Shown here piece by piece: positions 25,342 through 33,915 of a DNA stretch of 64,000 nt. Under the pieces are notes generated by a model. It had not been told where the DNA came from. It saw only the letters and a list, made by a program, of their open reading frames with translations, and searched no databases. Both the position numbers and the translations under genes were made by a program. Each line of letters begins with the position of its first letter. The first letter of the stretch is position 1. The stretch comes from CAG-390 sp964384555 (GTDB taxonomy: Bacteria; Bacillota; Clostridia; Oscillospirales; CAG-272), in assembly GCA_964384555.1 (NCBI GenBank), contig CAYLLA010000003.1:1-64000 (forward strand), written 5' to 3'.

Positions 25342-25372
25342 GCTTGAGGGGCGCTCTCAAGCCGTCGTTTTT
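25342..25372 (+). terminator. Leader attenuator upstream of the ABC importer
   Basis: GCTTGAG (25342-25348) pairs with CTCAAGC (25356-25362), followed after GTCG by TTTTT. It lies about 80 bases behind the expected transcription start and 130 bases before the first gene, the position of a regulated terminator. A possible 19-codon Lys-rich leader peptide spans 25275-25334. No known riboswitch was recognised. Confidence 0.6.
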
Positions 25373-25459
25373 CCTCCGCGCGACATCGAATGGAGTGCGG
25401 ACACGTACCATCGCCGAGCGGCCGGGATAAAACGATCAAACAAGATGGAATGGAATGGA

Positions 25460-25500
25460 AAGGAAGCTCTCGCCGCGCGAGGGCTGCGGTTTTATTTAAA
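25460..25500 (+). repeat. Leader hairpin element, copy 1 (shared with nadE)
   Basis: Begins AAGGAAGCTCTCGCCGCG and ends at the ATG. AGCTCTCGC (25465-25473) pairs with GCGAGGGCT (25477-25485). Almost the same sequence precedes nadE at 48229. Confidence 0.6.
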
Positions 25501-26481
25501 ATGAAAAGATCATCAACTATCAAAAGAATATCATCACTCGCACTCGCTCTTTTGATGTGCGCACTTTGCTTTGCGGGATGCGGCGAGGATAAAAAAGACG
25601 GCAGTTATACGATAGGCATTTGTCAGTTAGTCCAGCATGATGCACTGGATGCCGCCACCAACGGCTTTATGCAGGCGCTGAAGGACAAGCTGGACGATAA
25701 GGTGACCTTTGATGTACAAAACGCATCGGGTGAACCTACAAACTGCACAACTATCTGCTCAAAGCTTGTTTCCGATAAGGTCGATCTTATAATGGCAAAC
25801 GGCACGGCCGCACTCAGTGCGGCCGCTCAGGCAACCGATACGATACCGATCGTTGCAACATCGGTCACGGATTTTGCAACAGCCCTCGGCATCAAGGATT
25901 GGTCGGGCAAGACCGGCTTTAATGTGACAGGCACCTCCGATCTCGCCCCCCTTGATAAGCAAGCGGATATGATCAAAGAGCTTGTGCCGAATGCCAAGCT
26001 CGTTGGTATACTTTATTGCTCATCCGAGGCAAATTCAAAGTATCAGTCAAACGTAATGCAGGAAAAGCTTACAGCTCTCGGCTTGAATTTTAAAGAGTTT
26101 ACCTTTGTGGATACCAATGATGTCAGCGCCGTGGCACAGCAGGCGGCCGCTGAATGCGATGTGATATTCGCCCCCACCGATAACGTTGTTGCCTCCAACG
26201 GTCCGGCTATCAATAATATCCTTGAGCCGGCAAAAATACCGCTTATTGCAGGTGAGCAGGGAATATGCATAAAATGCGGCGTTGCAACTCTCTCCATCAG
26301 CTATTACGATATCGGCTACAAAGCGGGCGAGATGGCATACGAGATACTTGTGAACGGTGCAGATCCCGCGAAGATGGATGTTGAATACGCCAAGGATCTT
26401 ACCAAAGAGTATATGGCCGACCGTTGCCGTGATTTCGGCATCACAGTCCCCGCCGACTACTCACCCATAAACGATCAATAA
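25501..26481 (+). CDS. ABC importer substrate-binding lipoprotein (TrpX-like)
   Basis: Extracytoplasmic solute receptor of 326 residues. The signal peptide MKRSSTIKRISSLALALLMC ends in a lipobox LCFAGC, so it is a lipoprotein handled by LspA and tethered outside the membrane. The body is the DUF534/periplasmic-binding fold: SYTIGICQLVQHDALDAA at the start, ANGTAALSAAAQATDTIPIV, VGILYCSSEANSKYQSN and PTDNVVASNGPAI. This family includes tryptophan and tyrosine receptors, but the ligand cannot be read from sequence. Start at 25501 because the signal peptide begins there. Downstream genes encode the permease and ATPase. Confidence 0.88.
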   Translation: MKRSSTIKRISSLALALLMCALCFAGCGEDKKDGSYTIGICQLVQHDALDAATNGFMQALKDKLDDKVTFDVQNASGEPTNCTTICSKLVSDKVDLIMANGTAALSAAAQATDTIPIVATSVTDFATALGIKDWSGKTGFNVTGTSDLAPLDKQADMIKELVPNAKLVGILYCSSEANSKYQSNVMQEKLTALGLNFKEFTFVDTNDVSAVAQQAAAECDVIFAPTDNVVASNGPAINNILEPAKIPLIAGEQGICIKCGVATLSISYYDIGYKAGEMAYEILVNGADPAKMDVEYAKDLTKEYMADRCRDFGITVPADYSPINDQ

Positions 26482-26564
26482 GCAAGACTCAAAAAAGACA
26501 AAGCATATACCGCAAAACAACAGACCACAGTAAAAAATCAAACCGCATAGCTAATAAAATAGGT

Positions 26565-26599
26565 TCGCCGACGTGATTCGCTCGCAGATCCGTCGGCGA
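26565..26599 (+). other. Hairpin in the leader of the permease gene
   Basis: TCGCCGACG (26565-26573) pairs perfectly with CGTCGGCGA (26591-26599), 20 bases before the permease ATG and without a T-run. It may tune the ratio of receptor to permease. Confidence 0.45.
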
Positions 26600-26619
26600 T
26601 ATCGGAAACGGAAACTTAT

Positions 26620-27543
26620 ATGATTGATCTTATCAGATCGCTTGAATCCCCAATAGCGCAAGGCATGATATGGGGCATCATGGCGATAGGCTTATACATC
26701 ACATTCAAGATACTTGATCTGTCCGACCTGACGGTAGACGGTTCTTTTGCCACCGGAGGTGCAGTACTCGTTGTAATGACAACATCGGGTGTTAATATCT
26801 ACTTTGCTACCCTTGTTGCATTTTTTGCAGGGTGTGCCGCAGGCTTTGTTACCGGGCTTTTTCATACGCGCTTTGGAATACCCGCAATACTTTCGGGTAT
26901 ACTTACGCAGTTGGCGCTTTATTCTGTCAACCTGCGCATAATGTCCGGGCGCGCAAATGTACCGATCTCATGGCGCAACTATGATCTTATCGTCTCATCA
27001 AAAACCGATAGTCTGCCCAATACCATCCTCGTTTGTGTGATCATAATTGCGGCACTTATCGGCATACTTTACTGGTTCTTTGGCACAGAGCTTGGCTTTT
27101 CTATCAGATCGACCGGGTGCAACCCCGCCATGTCTCGCGCCAACGGCATCAATACCAACTCGCGCAAAATGATAGGACTTATCCTTTCAAACGGCATCGT
27201 GGCACTTTCCGGTGCATTGCTTGCTCAATTCCAGGGGAATGCCGATGTCAACATGGGGCGCGGTGCTATCGTTATAGGCCTTGCTTCTGTCATCATCGGC
27301 GAGGTGATCTTCTCAAAGATATTTATCAACTTTGCTCTGCGTCTTGTGGCGGCAGTGGTGGGAGCTATAGTTTACTACCTCGTTATTGCGGCCGTCCTTA
27401 AGATGGGACTCAGCGCAAACGATCTTAAGCTGTTCTCGGCGTTGATAGTGGCCCTGTTCCTTGCCGTGCCCAATCTTAAAAACGCATGGAAAAGCAAGCA
27501 TCCCGGCAAGAATGCGGCCGCGGACGCAAAAAAGGAGGACTGA
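26620..27543 (+). CDS. ABC importer permease (TrpY-like)
   Basis: Membrane subunit of the importer, 307 residues with about eight to nine hydrophobic segments, of the branched-chain/LivH-like type. Characteristic parts are FKILDLSDLTVDGSFATG near residue 30, LFHTRFGIPAILSGILTQ near 90, and GLASVIIGEVIF near 225. It follows the receptor gene after a 138-base gap with a hairpin, and the tail KKED overlaps the ribosome site of the ATPase gene. Substrate undetermined. Confidence 0.88.
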   Translation: MIDLIRSLESPIAQGMIWGIMAIGLYITFKILDLSDLTVDGSFATGGAVLVVMTTSGVNIYFATLVAFFAGCAAGFVTGLFHTRFGIPAILSGILTQLALYSVNLRIMSGRANVPISWRNYDLIVSSKTDSLPNTILVCVIIIAALIGILYWFFGTELGFSIRSTGCNPAMSRANGINTNSRKMIGLILSNGIVALSGALLAQFQGNADVNMGRGAIVIGLASVIIGEVIFSKIFINFALRLVAAVVGAIVYYLVIAAVLKMGLSANDLKLFSALIVALFLAVPNLKNAWKSKHPGKNAAADAKKED

Positions 27544-27545
27544 AG

Positions 27546-28361
27546 ATGTCATCACCCACAACTCCGATGCTTGAGCTTTGCGGCATCCATAAAACCTTTA
27601 ACGCGGGCACGATAAACGAAAAAAAGGCCCTGCGTGGCGTTGATCTAACATTAAATAAAGGCGATTTTGTTACCGTGATCGGCGGTAACGGCGCAGGAAA
27701 GTCTACCATCCTCAATTTGATAACAGGCGTTTTCCCCGCGGATCGCGGCAGTATAATAATAGACGGCGATAACGTTACCAAACTGCCGGAGCATAAGCGT
27801 GCAAAACTGCTGGGGCGTGTTTTTCAGGATCCCATGACAGGCACTGCTGCGGATATGCAGATCGAAGAGAACCTTGCCCTCGCTGCACGGCGCGGCAAAA
27901 GTCGCACTCTGCTGCCCGGCATAACAAAAAAGGAACGGGAAGAATTTCGCGAGCTTGTGCGCAGGCTCGGCCTTGGACTTGAGGACAGGTTGACCTCCAA
28001 AGTCGGTCTGCTTTCGGGAGGACAGCGCCAAGCGCTCACCCTTTTGATGGCAACGATGAACAGCCCCAAGATTCTTTTGCTGGACGAGCATACAGCCGCA
28101 CTCGACCCACAGACTGCATCCAAGGTATTGGGACTTACAGACGAGTTGGTACACGAGAGCAATATAACCACGCTTATGATAACGCATAACATGAAGGATG
28201 CGTTGAGACTCGGTAATCGTCTTATAATGATGTATGACGGAAAAATAATTTACGATATATCCGGAGAGGAGAAAGCGCACACCGACGTGAGCGACCTTTT
28301 GGAACTGTTTGCAAGCGCCAGTAACGGTGAATTTGCAAACGATAGGATGCTGCTCTCCTAA
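27546..28361 (+). CDS. ABC importer ATP-binding protein (TrpZ-like)
   Basis: Cytoplasmic ATPase of the importer, 271 residues. Walker A GGNGAGKSTIL near residue 45, signature LLSGGQRQALTLL near 155, Walker B ILLLDEHTAALDP near 178 and switch histidine in LMITHNMKDAL. The H in DEHTAALD is normal for this subgroup. AAAGGAGG lies seven bases before the ATG at 27546, which replaces a longer open frame. Last gene of the operon, followed by a terminator. Confidence 0.93.
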   Translation: MSSPTTPMLELCGIHKTFNAGTINEKKALRGVDLTLNKGDFVTVIGGNGAGKSTILNLITGVFPADRGSIIIDGDNVTKLPEHKRAKLLGRVFQDPMTGTAADMQIEENLALAARRGKSRTLLPGITKKEREEFRELVRRLGLGLEDRLTSKVGLLSGGQRQALTLLMATMNSPKILLLDEHTAALDPQTASKVLGLTDELVHESNITTLMITHNMKDALRLGNRLIMMYDGKIIYDISGEEKAHTDVSDLLELFASASNGEFANDRMLLS

Positions 28362-28386
28362 CAGATATAAAATACACGACCACGCT

Positions 28387-28432
28387 AAAAACTGCGAGCC
28401 GCACAATAGTGCGACCCGCAGTTTTTATGTTT
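28387..28432. terminator. Bidirectional terminator, ABC importer and rsmA
   Basis: AAAAACTGCG (28387-28396) pairs with CGCAGTTTTT (28417-28426), with an inner GCAC/GTGC stem. T-runs serve both strands. Confidence 0.88.
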
Positions 28433-28436
28433 TAAG

Positions 28437-29318
28437 TCATACTTGCCATTTTGACTCTGCTATCAGTTTTGTTATCTCGTCGGCAAGGCGCACAAAATCC
28501 GCGGTAGACAGGCGCTCTCCGCGAACATCCGGAGCAAAGCCGGCGCTCACTACAGCCTCGGCCAGCTTGGCTTTTGTCAGCTCGCCAAACCCTGCCGCCA
28601 GGGCATTGGGGAGAGTTTTACGCCTCTGACCAAAGGATGCGCGCAGTGTGCGGAAGAATACAGCCTCGTCAAGCGGTCGATATGGCTTTTTATCAAAGAG
28701 ATCTATCCTCACAACGGTGGAATCCACCTTTGGCGGCGGCAAAAACTTATCCGCCGTAACATCAAAAAGCTTGTGGACTACGCCAAAATAGCCAAGATAC
28801 GCGGTAACCGAACCATACTCGGCGGTGCCGGGGGATGCTACAAGTCTGTCAGCCACCTCTGATTGTATCATTACGGTTATAGACTTAAAGGGCAGAGAAC
28901 TGTCAAGCAGTGAGAGCAGTATCGGCGTTGTGATGTAATACGGGAGGTTAGCGCAGACCGATACGCGGCCGCGTTCAAAGGCAGGGGAGAGCAACTCAAC
29001 AAGATCCGTCTTCATTATGTCGCCGCACACAAGCTCAACATTATTCATGTCCTCAAGCACATATTCAAGCAGGGGTATCAGTCCGCGGTCTATCTCCACG
29101 GCAACAACGTTTTTATATCGCAGGGCCAGCTCGCGGGTCAAGGCACCCGCGCCTGCACCTATCTCAAGAACAGTTTGCGGCTCGCCTGCGCCGCAGGATT
29201 CGGCTATCCGCTCCACCGCGCTGTGGTCGGTAAGAAAGTTTTGCCCCCACTCCTTACGAAAGGTCAAGCCAAAGGTCGCCATAAGCTCCTTAACATACCG
29301 AGCATTGCACAGATCCAT
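28437..29318 (-). CDS. rsmA: 16S rRNA dimethyladenosine transferase
   Basis: Dimethylates two adjacent adenosines near the 3' end of 16S rRNA. SAM-binding motif I is VLEIGAGAGALTRELA near residue 48, motif II includes VAVEIDRGL, and the catalytic NLPYYITTPIL is near 120. The C-terminal RNA-binding domain contains FLPPPKVDSTVVRI. At 293 residues it is of normal length. GGAG seven bases before the ATG at 29318 sets the start; the open frame runs 11 codons further. Confidence 0.96.
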   Translation of the reverse strand: MDLCNARYVKELMATFGLTFRKEWGQNFLTDHSAVERIAESCGAGEPQTVLEIGAGAGALTRELALRYKNVVAVEIDRGLIPLLEYVLEDMNNVELVCGDIMKTDLVELLSPAFERGRVSVCANLPYYITTPILLSLLDSSLPFKSITVMIQSEVADRLVASPGTAEYGSVTAYLGYFGVVHKLFDVTADKFLPPPKVDSTVVRIDLFDKKPYRPLDEAVFFRTLRASFGQRRKTLPNALAAGFGELTKAKLAEAVVSAGFAPDVRGERLSTADFVRLADEITKLIAESKWQV

Positions 29319-29423
29319 ATCAAATCTCCATTCCGTCGCCGGCGGCGACACGTTTGCGGTGCTTACGCGCAGGGTAACGCCTTCTTTCGTTTCATGCGTT
29401 ATGCGCCGCGCTTGAATACTATA

Positions 29424-29452
29424 ATTTTACCACATATCCGATAAAAAATCAA
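29424..29452 (-). promoter_or_regulatory. Likely promoter of rsmA
   Basis: Minus strand TTGATT (29447-29452), 17 bases, TAAAAT (29424-29429). Confidence 0.5.
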
Positions 29453-29536
29453 GTATCGAGCATCACTTTGATGGATACGTACAAATAATACGCCTCTGTC
29501 GAAAAAATATCGGCTATTATTTTTTTGAAAAAGATA

Positions 29537-29565
29537 TTGCAAAACGCTCGCTTTTGGTGTATAAT
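29537..29565 (+). promoter_or_regulatory. Sigma-A promoter of the SLC13-type permease gene
   Basis: TTGCAA, 17 bases, TATAAT, about 65 bases before the ATG. Confidence 0.7.
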
Positions 29566-29628
29566 AGCGCGGTATTCGGGGCATCCGCTCTCAACTGTAA
29601 CGCAAAAACAAAAGGGAGACTGTATTTT

Positions 29629-30780
29629 ATGGTCACACATGTAAAACGCACGCCAAGCACTACCGCTCGGATATTTGACCGCGTGGGTGCGTTTATCAAA
29701 AACAACACTGTTCTTTTTATAGCCGCATGCGCGGCACTGATGACATCGTTTATCATCCCGCCGGATGCCGCGTATCTCGATTATTTCGACCTCAAAACGC
29801 TCACCTGCCTTTTTTGCACATTGGCTGTGATCTGCGCACTCAAGGATATTAATTTCTTTACCATCATAGCACAAAAGATAATAGCCCTCACCGGGGACAT
29901 AAGGCGCGCAATAATAGCTATCGTCACCATAACCTTTGTGGGATCTATGCTTATAGCCAACGATATGGCACTGCTGACATTTTTGCCGCTCGGGTATTAT
30001 GTTTTAAGATCCTCAGGACAGCAAAAGTACATGATATTTACATTCGTAATGCAAAATATCGGTGCAAACCTCGGTGGTATGCTTACGCCTTTCGGCAACC
30101 CGCAAAACCTTTATCTCTATAATAAATTCAACATCCCAAGCGGGGAATTTATGCGGATAATGGCCATCCCCTTTGCATCCGCCATAGCCCTGATACTGCT
30201 TTGCTGTTTTGCTTTCGTGCGCCGAGAAAAGATAACCGTCAGCGATGACGCAAAAAAACTCCCGGCGGCAAGAACCGTGATCTATCTTTTGCTGTTTGCG
30301 CTGTCAATAGTGATAGTTTTCCGCGTTATCCCTTATTATATAGGCCTTATAGTGATCCCCGCAGTACTGCTGTTTATGGACAAACGCGCTCTTGCCCACG
30401 TTGATTACGGTCTGCTTTTGACCTTTGTTTGCTTTTTTATCTTTTCCGGCAATATGTCAAGAATAGATGCGGTAAATGTGTTCCTTTCCTCGCTCTTGGA
30501 GAAAAACACTCTGCTCGTCAGCGCGTTCTCCTGCCAAGTGATAAGCAACGTACCAACGGCCATATTGCTCTCCGGCTTCACGGATAATTACCGTGCACTG
30601 CTTTACGGCGTAAATATCGGCGGCACGGGAACTCTCATCGCCTCGCTCGCAAGCCTTATTACCTTCCGCCAGTACAGCGAGCTTAATCCCGGCGGCGGCC
30701 GCAGATATCTTTTGTGGTTTACCGGATTTAACGTGGCATTTCTCATTATCATGCTCGTTATCTGCACATTTCTTTTATAA
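29629..30780 (+). CDS. SLC13/ArsB-type anion permease
   Basis: Integral membrane transporter of 383 residues with about ten to eleven hydrophobic segments. The two hairpin regions of the ion-transporter superfamily are visible: FGNPQNLYLYNKF near residue 155 within MQNIGANLGGMLTPFGNPQ, and VNIGGTGTLIASLASLI near 340, with CQVISNVPTAILL before it. Members move dicarboxylates, citrate, arsenite or sodium, so the substrate is open. GGGAG precedes the ATG at 29629; the upstream open frame covers the promoter and is not used. Single-gene unit ending in a terminator. Confidence 0.82.
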   Translation: MVTHVKRTPSTTARIFDRVGAFIKNNTVLFIAACAALMTSFIIPPDAAYLDYFDLKTLTCLFCTLAVICALKDINFFTIIAQKIIALTGDIRRAIIAIVTITFVGSMLIANDMALLTFLPLGYYVLRSSGQQKYMIFTFVMQNIGANLGGMLTPFGNPQNLYLYNKFNIPSGEFMRIMAIPFASAIALILLCCFAFVRREKITVSDDAKKLPAARTVIYLLLFALSIVIVFRVIPYYIGLIVIPAVLLFMDKRALAHVDYGLLLTFVCFFIFSGNMSRIDAVNVFLSSLLEKNTLLVSAFSCQVISNVPTAILLSGFTDNYRALLYGVNIGGTGTLIASLASLITFRQYSELNPGGGRRYLLWFTGFNVAFLIIMLVICTFLL

Positions 30781-30789
30781 AATACTCAC

Positions 30790-30825
30790 AAAAATGATTC
30801 CCGCGCACTGTGGGGATCATTTTTC
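30790..30825 (+). terminator. Terminator of the SLC13-type permease gene
   Basis: AAAAATGATTCCC pairs with GGGATCATTTTT with one bulged T; the T-run is the end of the stem. Confidence 0.75.
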
Positions 30826-30828
30826 GTC

Positions 30829-30857
30829 TTGACAAATACCCCGCATGGGTATATAAT
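30829..30857 (+). promoter_or_regulatory. Perfect consensus promoter of csoR-copA
   Basis: TTGACA (30829-30834), 17 bases, TATAAT (30852-30857). The spacer is filled by the first CsoR-type operator. Confidence 0.92.
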
Positions 30858-30886
30858 ATAGGTGCTACAATACCCATACCGGGTAT
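30836..30886 (+). promoter_or_regulatory. Two CsoR-type operators
   Basis: Two inverted repeats of the form ATACCC-N5-GGGTAT: 30836-30852, overlapping promoter spacer and -10, and 30870-30886, just behind the expected start of transcription. They are 34 bases apart. The TACCC/GGGTA pattern is that of copper-sensing CsoR operators, so repression without copper and release by Cu(I) is expected. Confidence 0.85.
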
Positions 30887-30903
30887 ATTACGGAGGTAGA
30901 CAA

Positions 30904-31212
30904 ATGCCAAACAAAAAGCAATGCTGTTGCTCACAGCGCAAAAAGGAGCGTACACCCGAAGAATACAAAAAGCTCATAAACAGGCTTAACCGAATAGAGG
31001 GGCAGATACGCGGCATCCGCGGAATGGTGGAGAATGGCGCCTACTGCCCGGACATACTTGTACAATCAGCGGCAGTAAACGCTGCGGTGAACTCGTTTAA
31101 CCGCGAGCTACTCTCAAGCCACATAAGGACCTGTGTAGCAAACGACATCCGCGACGGCAACGACGAAGTTATCGACGAGCTGCTTGGTACACTGCAAAAA
31201 TTAATGAGATAA
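30904..31212 (+). CDS. csoR: Copper-sensing transcriptional repressor CsoR
   Basis: All-alpha metal-sensing repressor of 102 residues. The Cu(I) ligand set is complete: Cys48 in GAYCPDIL, His73 and Cys77 in SSHIRTCV. INRLNRIEGQIRGIRGMVE is the family helix. An additional CCC run near residues 7-9 is unusual. GGAGG precedes the ATG at 30904. It is followed by copA on the same strand and preceded by its own operators, so it is autoregulated. Confidence 0.94.
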   Translation: MPNKKQCCCSQRKKERTPEEYKKLINRLNRIEGQIRGIRGMVENGAYCPDILVQSAAVNAAVNSFNRELLSSHIRTCVANDIRDGNDEVIDELLGTLQKLMR

Positions 31213-31288
31213 TAATGCATAAAGCTTTATTTGAGCATAATAAAAGCAAAAAATAGATCCGATCATAACAGAAAGAGGTCAAAGCATA

Positions 31289-33829
31289 ATGCAACGATAC
31301 GATGTCAGCGGCATGAGCTGTGCCGCGTGCGCGGCAAGAGTTGAGCGTGCCGTGAATTCGGTCAGCGGGGTGAAATCCTGCGCCGTAAATCTGCTTACAA
31401 ATTCAATGGGGGTTGAGGGCGATGCAGACCCGAGTGCCGTCATAGCGGCAGTGGTGTCCGCAGGATACGGCGCCGCTTTGAAGGACGGTATGCCCGCCGT
31501 CAGCCAAAACAGCAAAAATACAGGGGGAGAGGATGCACTGCGCGATACCGAAACGCCAAAGCTTTTGCACAGACTTATCATCTCCGCGGTCTTTTTGCTT
31601 GTACTCATGTATTTTTCAATGGGATACATGATGTGGGGTTGGCCGTTGCCGTCATTTTTTAAAAACAATCACGTAGCCGTGGGGCTTGTACAGCTTTTGC
31701 TGGCGGCGATAATAATGGTAATAAATCAGCGCTTTTTTATAAGCGGATACAAAAGCCTGTTGTATCGCGCCCCAAACATGGACACCCTTGTAGCGCTTGG
31801 CTCCACAGCGGCATTCATCTACAGCACCTACGCGCTCTTTGCAATGACAGGTGCAGTCTCCGCCGGTGACCACGAGGCCGCAATGAGCTATATGATGGAT
31901 ATGTATTTTGAATCCGCCGCAATGATACTCACGCTCATCACCGTAGGCAAAACGCTCGAGGCACATTCAAAAGGCAAGACCACCAATGCACTGCGAAGCC
32001 TGATGAAGCTTGCGCCGCAGACCGCCACACTGCTGCGTGACGGCGGCGAGGTCACGGTTCCGATCTCTGAGGTGAAGAGCGGCGATATATTCGTGGTGCG
32101 CGCCGGAGAGAGCATACCCACGGACGGAATAGTTATCGATGGCGAGAGCGCTGTAAACGAGTCGGCACTAACGGGCGAGAGCATTCCGGTAGACAAAGCC
32201 CCCGGCGACAGTGTTTCTGCGGCTACCATCAACGCCCAAGGCTTTTTGACCTGTCAAGCCACGAGAGTAGGCGAGGACACAACACTTTCACAGATAATAA
32301 GAATGGTCAGCGATGCGGCCGCAACAAAAGCACCGATCGCCAAGATCGCGGATAAAGTATCCGGCGTTTTTGTGCCTATCGTAATGTCTATAGCTGCGCT
32401 GACCACCATAGTGTGGTTGCTGTTGGGGCGCGAATTCGGATATTCGCTCGCTCGCAGCATTTCGGTCCTTGTTATCAGCTGCCCATGCGCACTTGGGCTT
32501 GCTACACCCGTTGCCGTAATGGTAGGCAACGGACTGGGCGCCAAAAACGGCATTTTGTTCAAAACAGCGGCCGCGCTTGAGGAGACAGGACGTGTATCTA
32601 TCGTTGCACTTGATAAAACAGGCACGATCACCGCAGGTGAGCCGATGGTGACAGATATGATCCCCGCCGATGGCTATGATGAACGGTCGCTCATGGCGCT
32701 TGCTGTCACGCTTGAGAAAAAAAGTGAGCATCCGCTTGCCGCCGCAGTATTAAAAAAGGCCGAGGAGCTTGGCATCTCGTCGGGCGAGGCGCGCGATTTT
32801 AGGGCGCTGCCCGGCAACGGTCTGACAGCAACTGTGGATGGCGGCAATGCCTTTGGCGGCAGTGCGCGTTACGCCGCAGAGCTTGTTGAGATCCCCGCCA
32901 ACATTCGCGAGCGCGAGGCGACACTGGCGGCGGCGGGGAAGACACCGCTCTATTTCGGCATCAACGGCAAGCTTGCGGGCGTTATCGCTGTCGCAGACGT
33001 TATAAAAGAGGACAGCCCCCGCGCCGTCCGTGAGCTTAGGGCAATGGGGGTTGAGGTTGTAATGCTGACAGGCGATAACGAGCGCACTGCAAAGGCCATA
33101 GGGGCCGAGGCGGGTGTTGACAGTGTTATAGCGGGCGTGCTCCCCGACGGCAAGGAGGAGGAGATACGCAAACTTCGGTCGCGCGGCAAGGTCGCAATGG
33201 TCGGCGACGGCATCAATGATGCACCCGCGCTAACACGAGCCGATATCGGCATAGCCATAGGTGCGGGAGCTGATGTTGCCATAGATGCGGCAGATGTTGT
33301 GCTTATGAACAGTCGCCTCTCCGATGTTCCCGCCGCCATACGGCTCAGCCGTGCCGCACTGCGGAATATACACGAAAATCTGTTTTGGGCTTTCTTTTAT
33401 AATGCTATCGGTATTCCGCTTGCTGCGGGTGTCTTAATACCGCTCGGCATCACGCTTGACCCGATGTTTGGCGCGGCAGCTATGAGCCTATCAAGCTTTT
33501 GTGTGGTCTCAAATGCCCTGAGGCTGAATCTGTTTAATATTCACGATGCAAGGCATGATCATAAGCGCAGTCGCCGCAAAGCAGTCAATTCAACAGCCAA
33601 TGACGGAGCGGAGATCATCAAAACGCTACGTGTTGAGGGCATGATGTGCTCACACTGCGAGGGAACGGTAAAAGCCGCACTTGAAGCGCTGGAGGAAGTG
33701 GAGGCCGCCACGGCTGACCACGAGAGCGGACTGGTACGAGTCACGCTCTCTCCCGAGTGCCGAGTATCCGATCGCACCCTTAAACGTGCGGTAACAGCCA
33801 AGGGGTATAAGGTAAAAGGGATAGAATGA
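31289..33829 (+). CDS. copA: Copper-exporting P-type ATPase with HMA domains at both ends
   Basis: Pumps Cu(I) out of the cell with ATP. The 846-residue protein starts with an HMA domain (GMSCAACAARVE, Cys11 and Cys14), followed by the membrane part, actuator loop LTGES, the CPC metal site in ISCPCALGLATPV, phosphorylation motif DKTGTITAGEP, the SEHPLA nucleotide motif and GDGINDAPAL. After the last helix a second HMA domain follows (about 770-846) with VEGMMCSHCEGTVK, equivalent to a fused CopZ chaperone; no separate copZ lies nearby. Expressed with csoR under copper control. Confidence 0.95.
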   Translation: MQRYDVSGMSCAACAARVERAVNSVSGVKSCAVNLLTNSMGVEGDADPSAVIAAVVSAGYGAALKDGMPAVSQNSKNTGGEDALRDTETPKLLHRLIISAVFLLVLMYFSMGYMMWGWPLPSFFKNNHVAVGLVQLLLAAIIMVINQRFFISGYKSLLYRAPNMDTLVALGSTAAFIYSTYALFAMTGAVSAGDHEAAMSYMMDMYFESAAMILTLITVGKTLEAHSKGKTTNALRSLMKLAPQTATLLRDGGEVTVPISEVKSGDIFVVRAGESIPTDGIVIDGESAVNESALTGESIPVDKAPGDSVSAATINAQGFLTCQATRVGEDTTLSQIIRMVSDAAATKAPIAKIADKVSGVFVPIVMSIAALTTIVWLLLGREFGYSLARSISVLVISCPCALGLATPVAVMVGNGLGAKNGILFKTAAALEETGRVSIVALDKTGTITAGEPMVTDMIPADGYDERSLMALAVTLEKKSEHPLAAAVLKKAEELGISSGEARDFRALPGNGLTATVDGGNAFGGSARYAAELVEIPANIREREATLAAAGKTPLYFGINGKLAGVIAVADVIKEDSPRAVRELRAMGVEVVMLTGDNERTAKAIGAEAGVDSVIAGVLPDGKEEEIRKLRSRGKVAMVGDGINDAPALTRADIGIAIGAGADVAIDAADVVLMNSRLSDVPAAIRLSRAALRNIHENLFWAFFYNAIGIPLAAGVLIPLGITLDPMFGAAAMSLSSFCVVSNALRLNLFNIHDARHDHKRSRRKAVNSTANDGAEIIKTLRVEGMMCSHCEGTVKAALEALEEVEAATADHESGLVRVTLSPECRVSDRTLKRAVTAKGYKVKGIE

Positions 33830-33847
33830 TACTGCCCGCTTACAAAT

Positions 33848-33891
33848 AATAAATCGCGCGGAGTCGGCACACCGACTCCGCGCGATTTATT
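33848..33891. terminator. Bidirectional terminator between copA and tauE
   Basis: A 20-bp perfect stem (33848-33867 with 33872-33891) around CACA, A/T-rich at its base on both sides. Confidence 0.9.
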
Positions 33892-33915
33892 TATTGGATC
33901 TTTAGTATCGAGAAA

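Noticed and set aside
25380..25450. T-box antiterminator before the ABC receptor gene
   Set aside because: The conserved T-box core was not found; only a loose GTACCATCGCC similarity is present.
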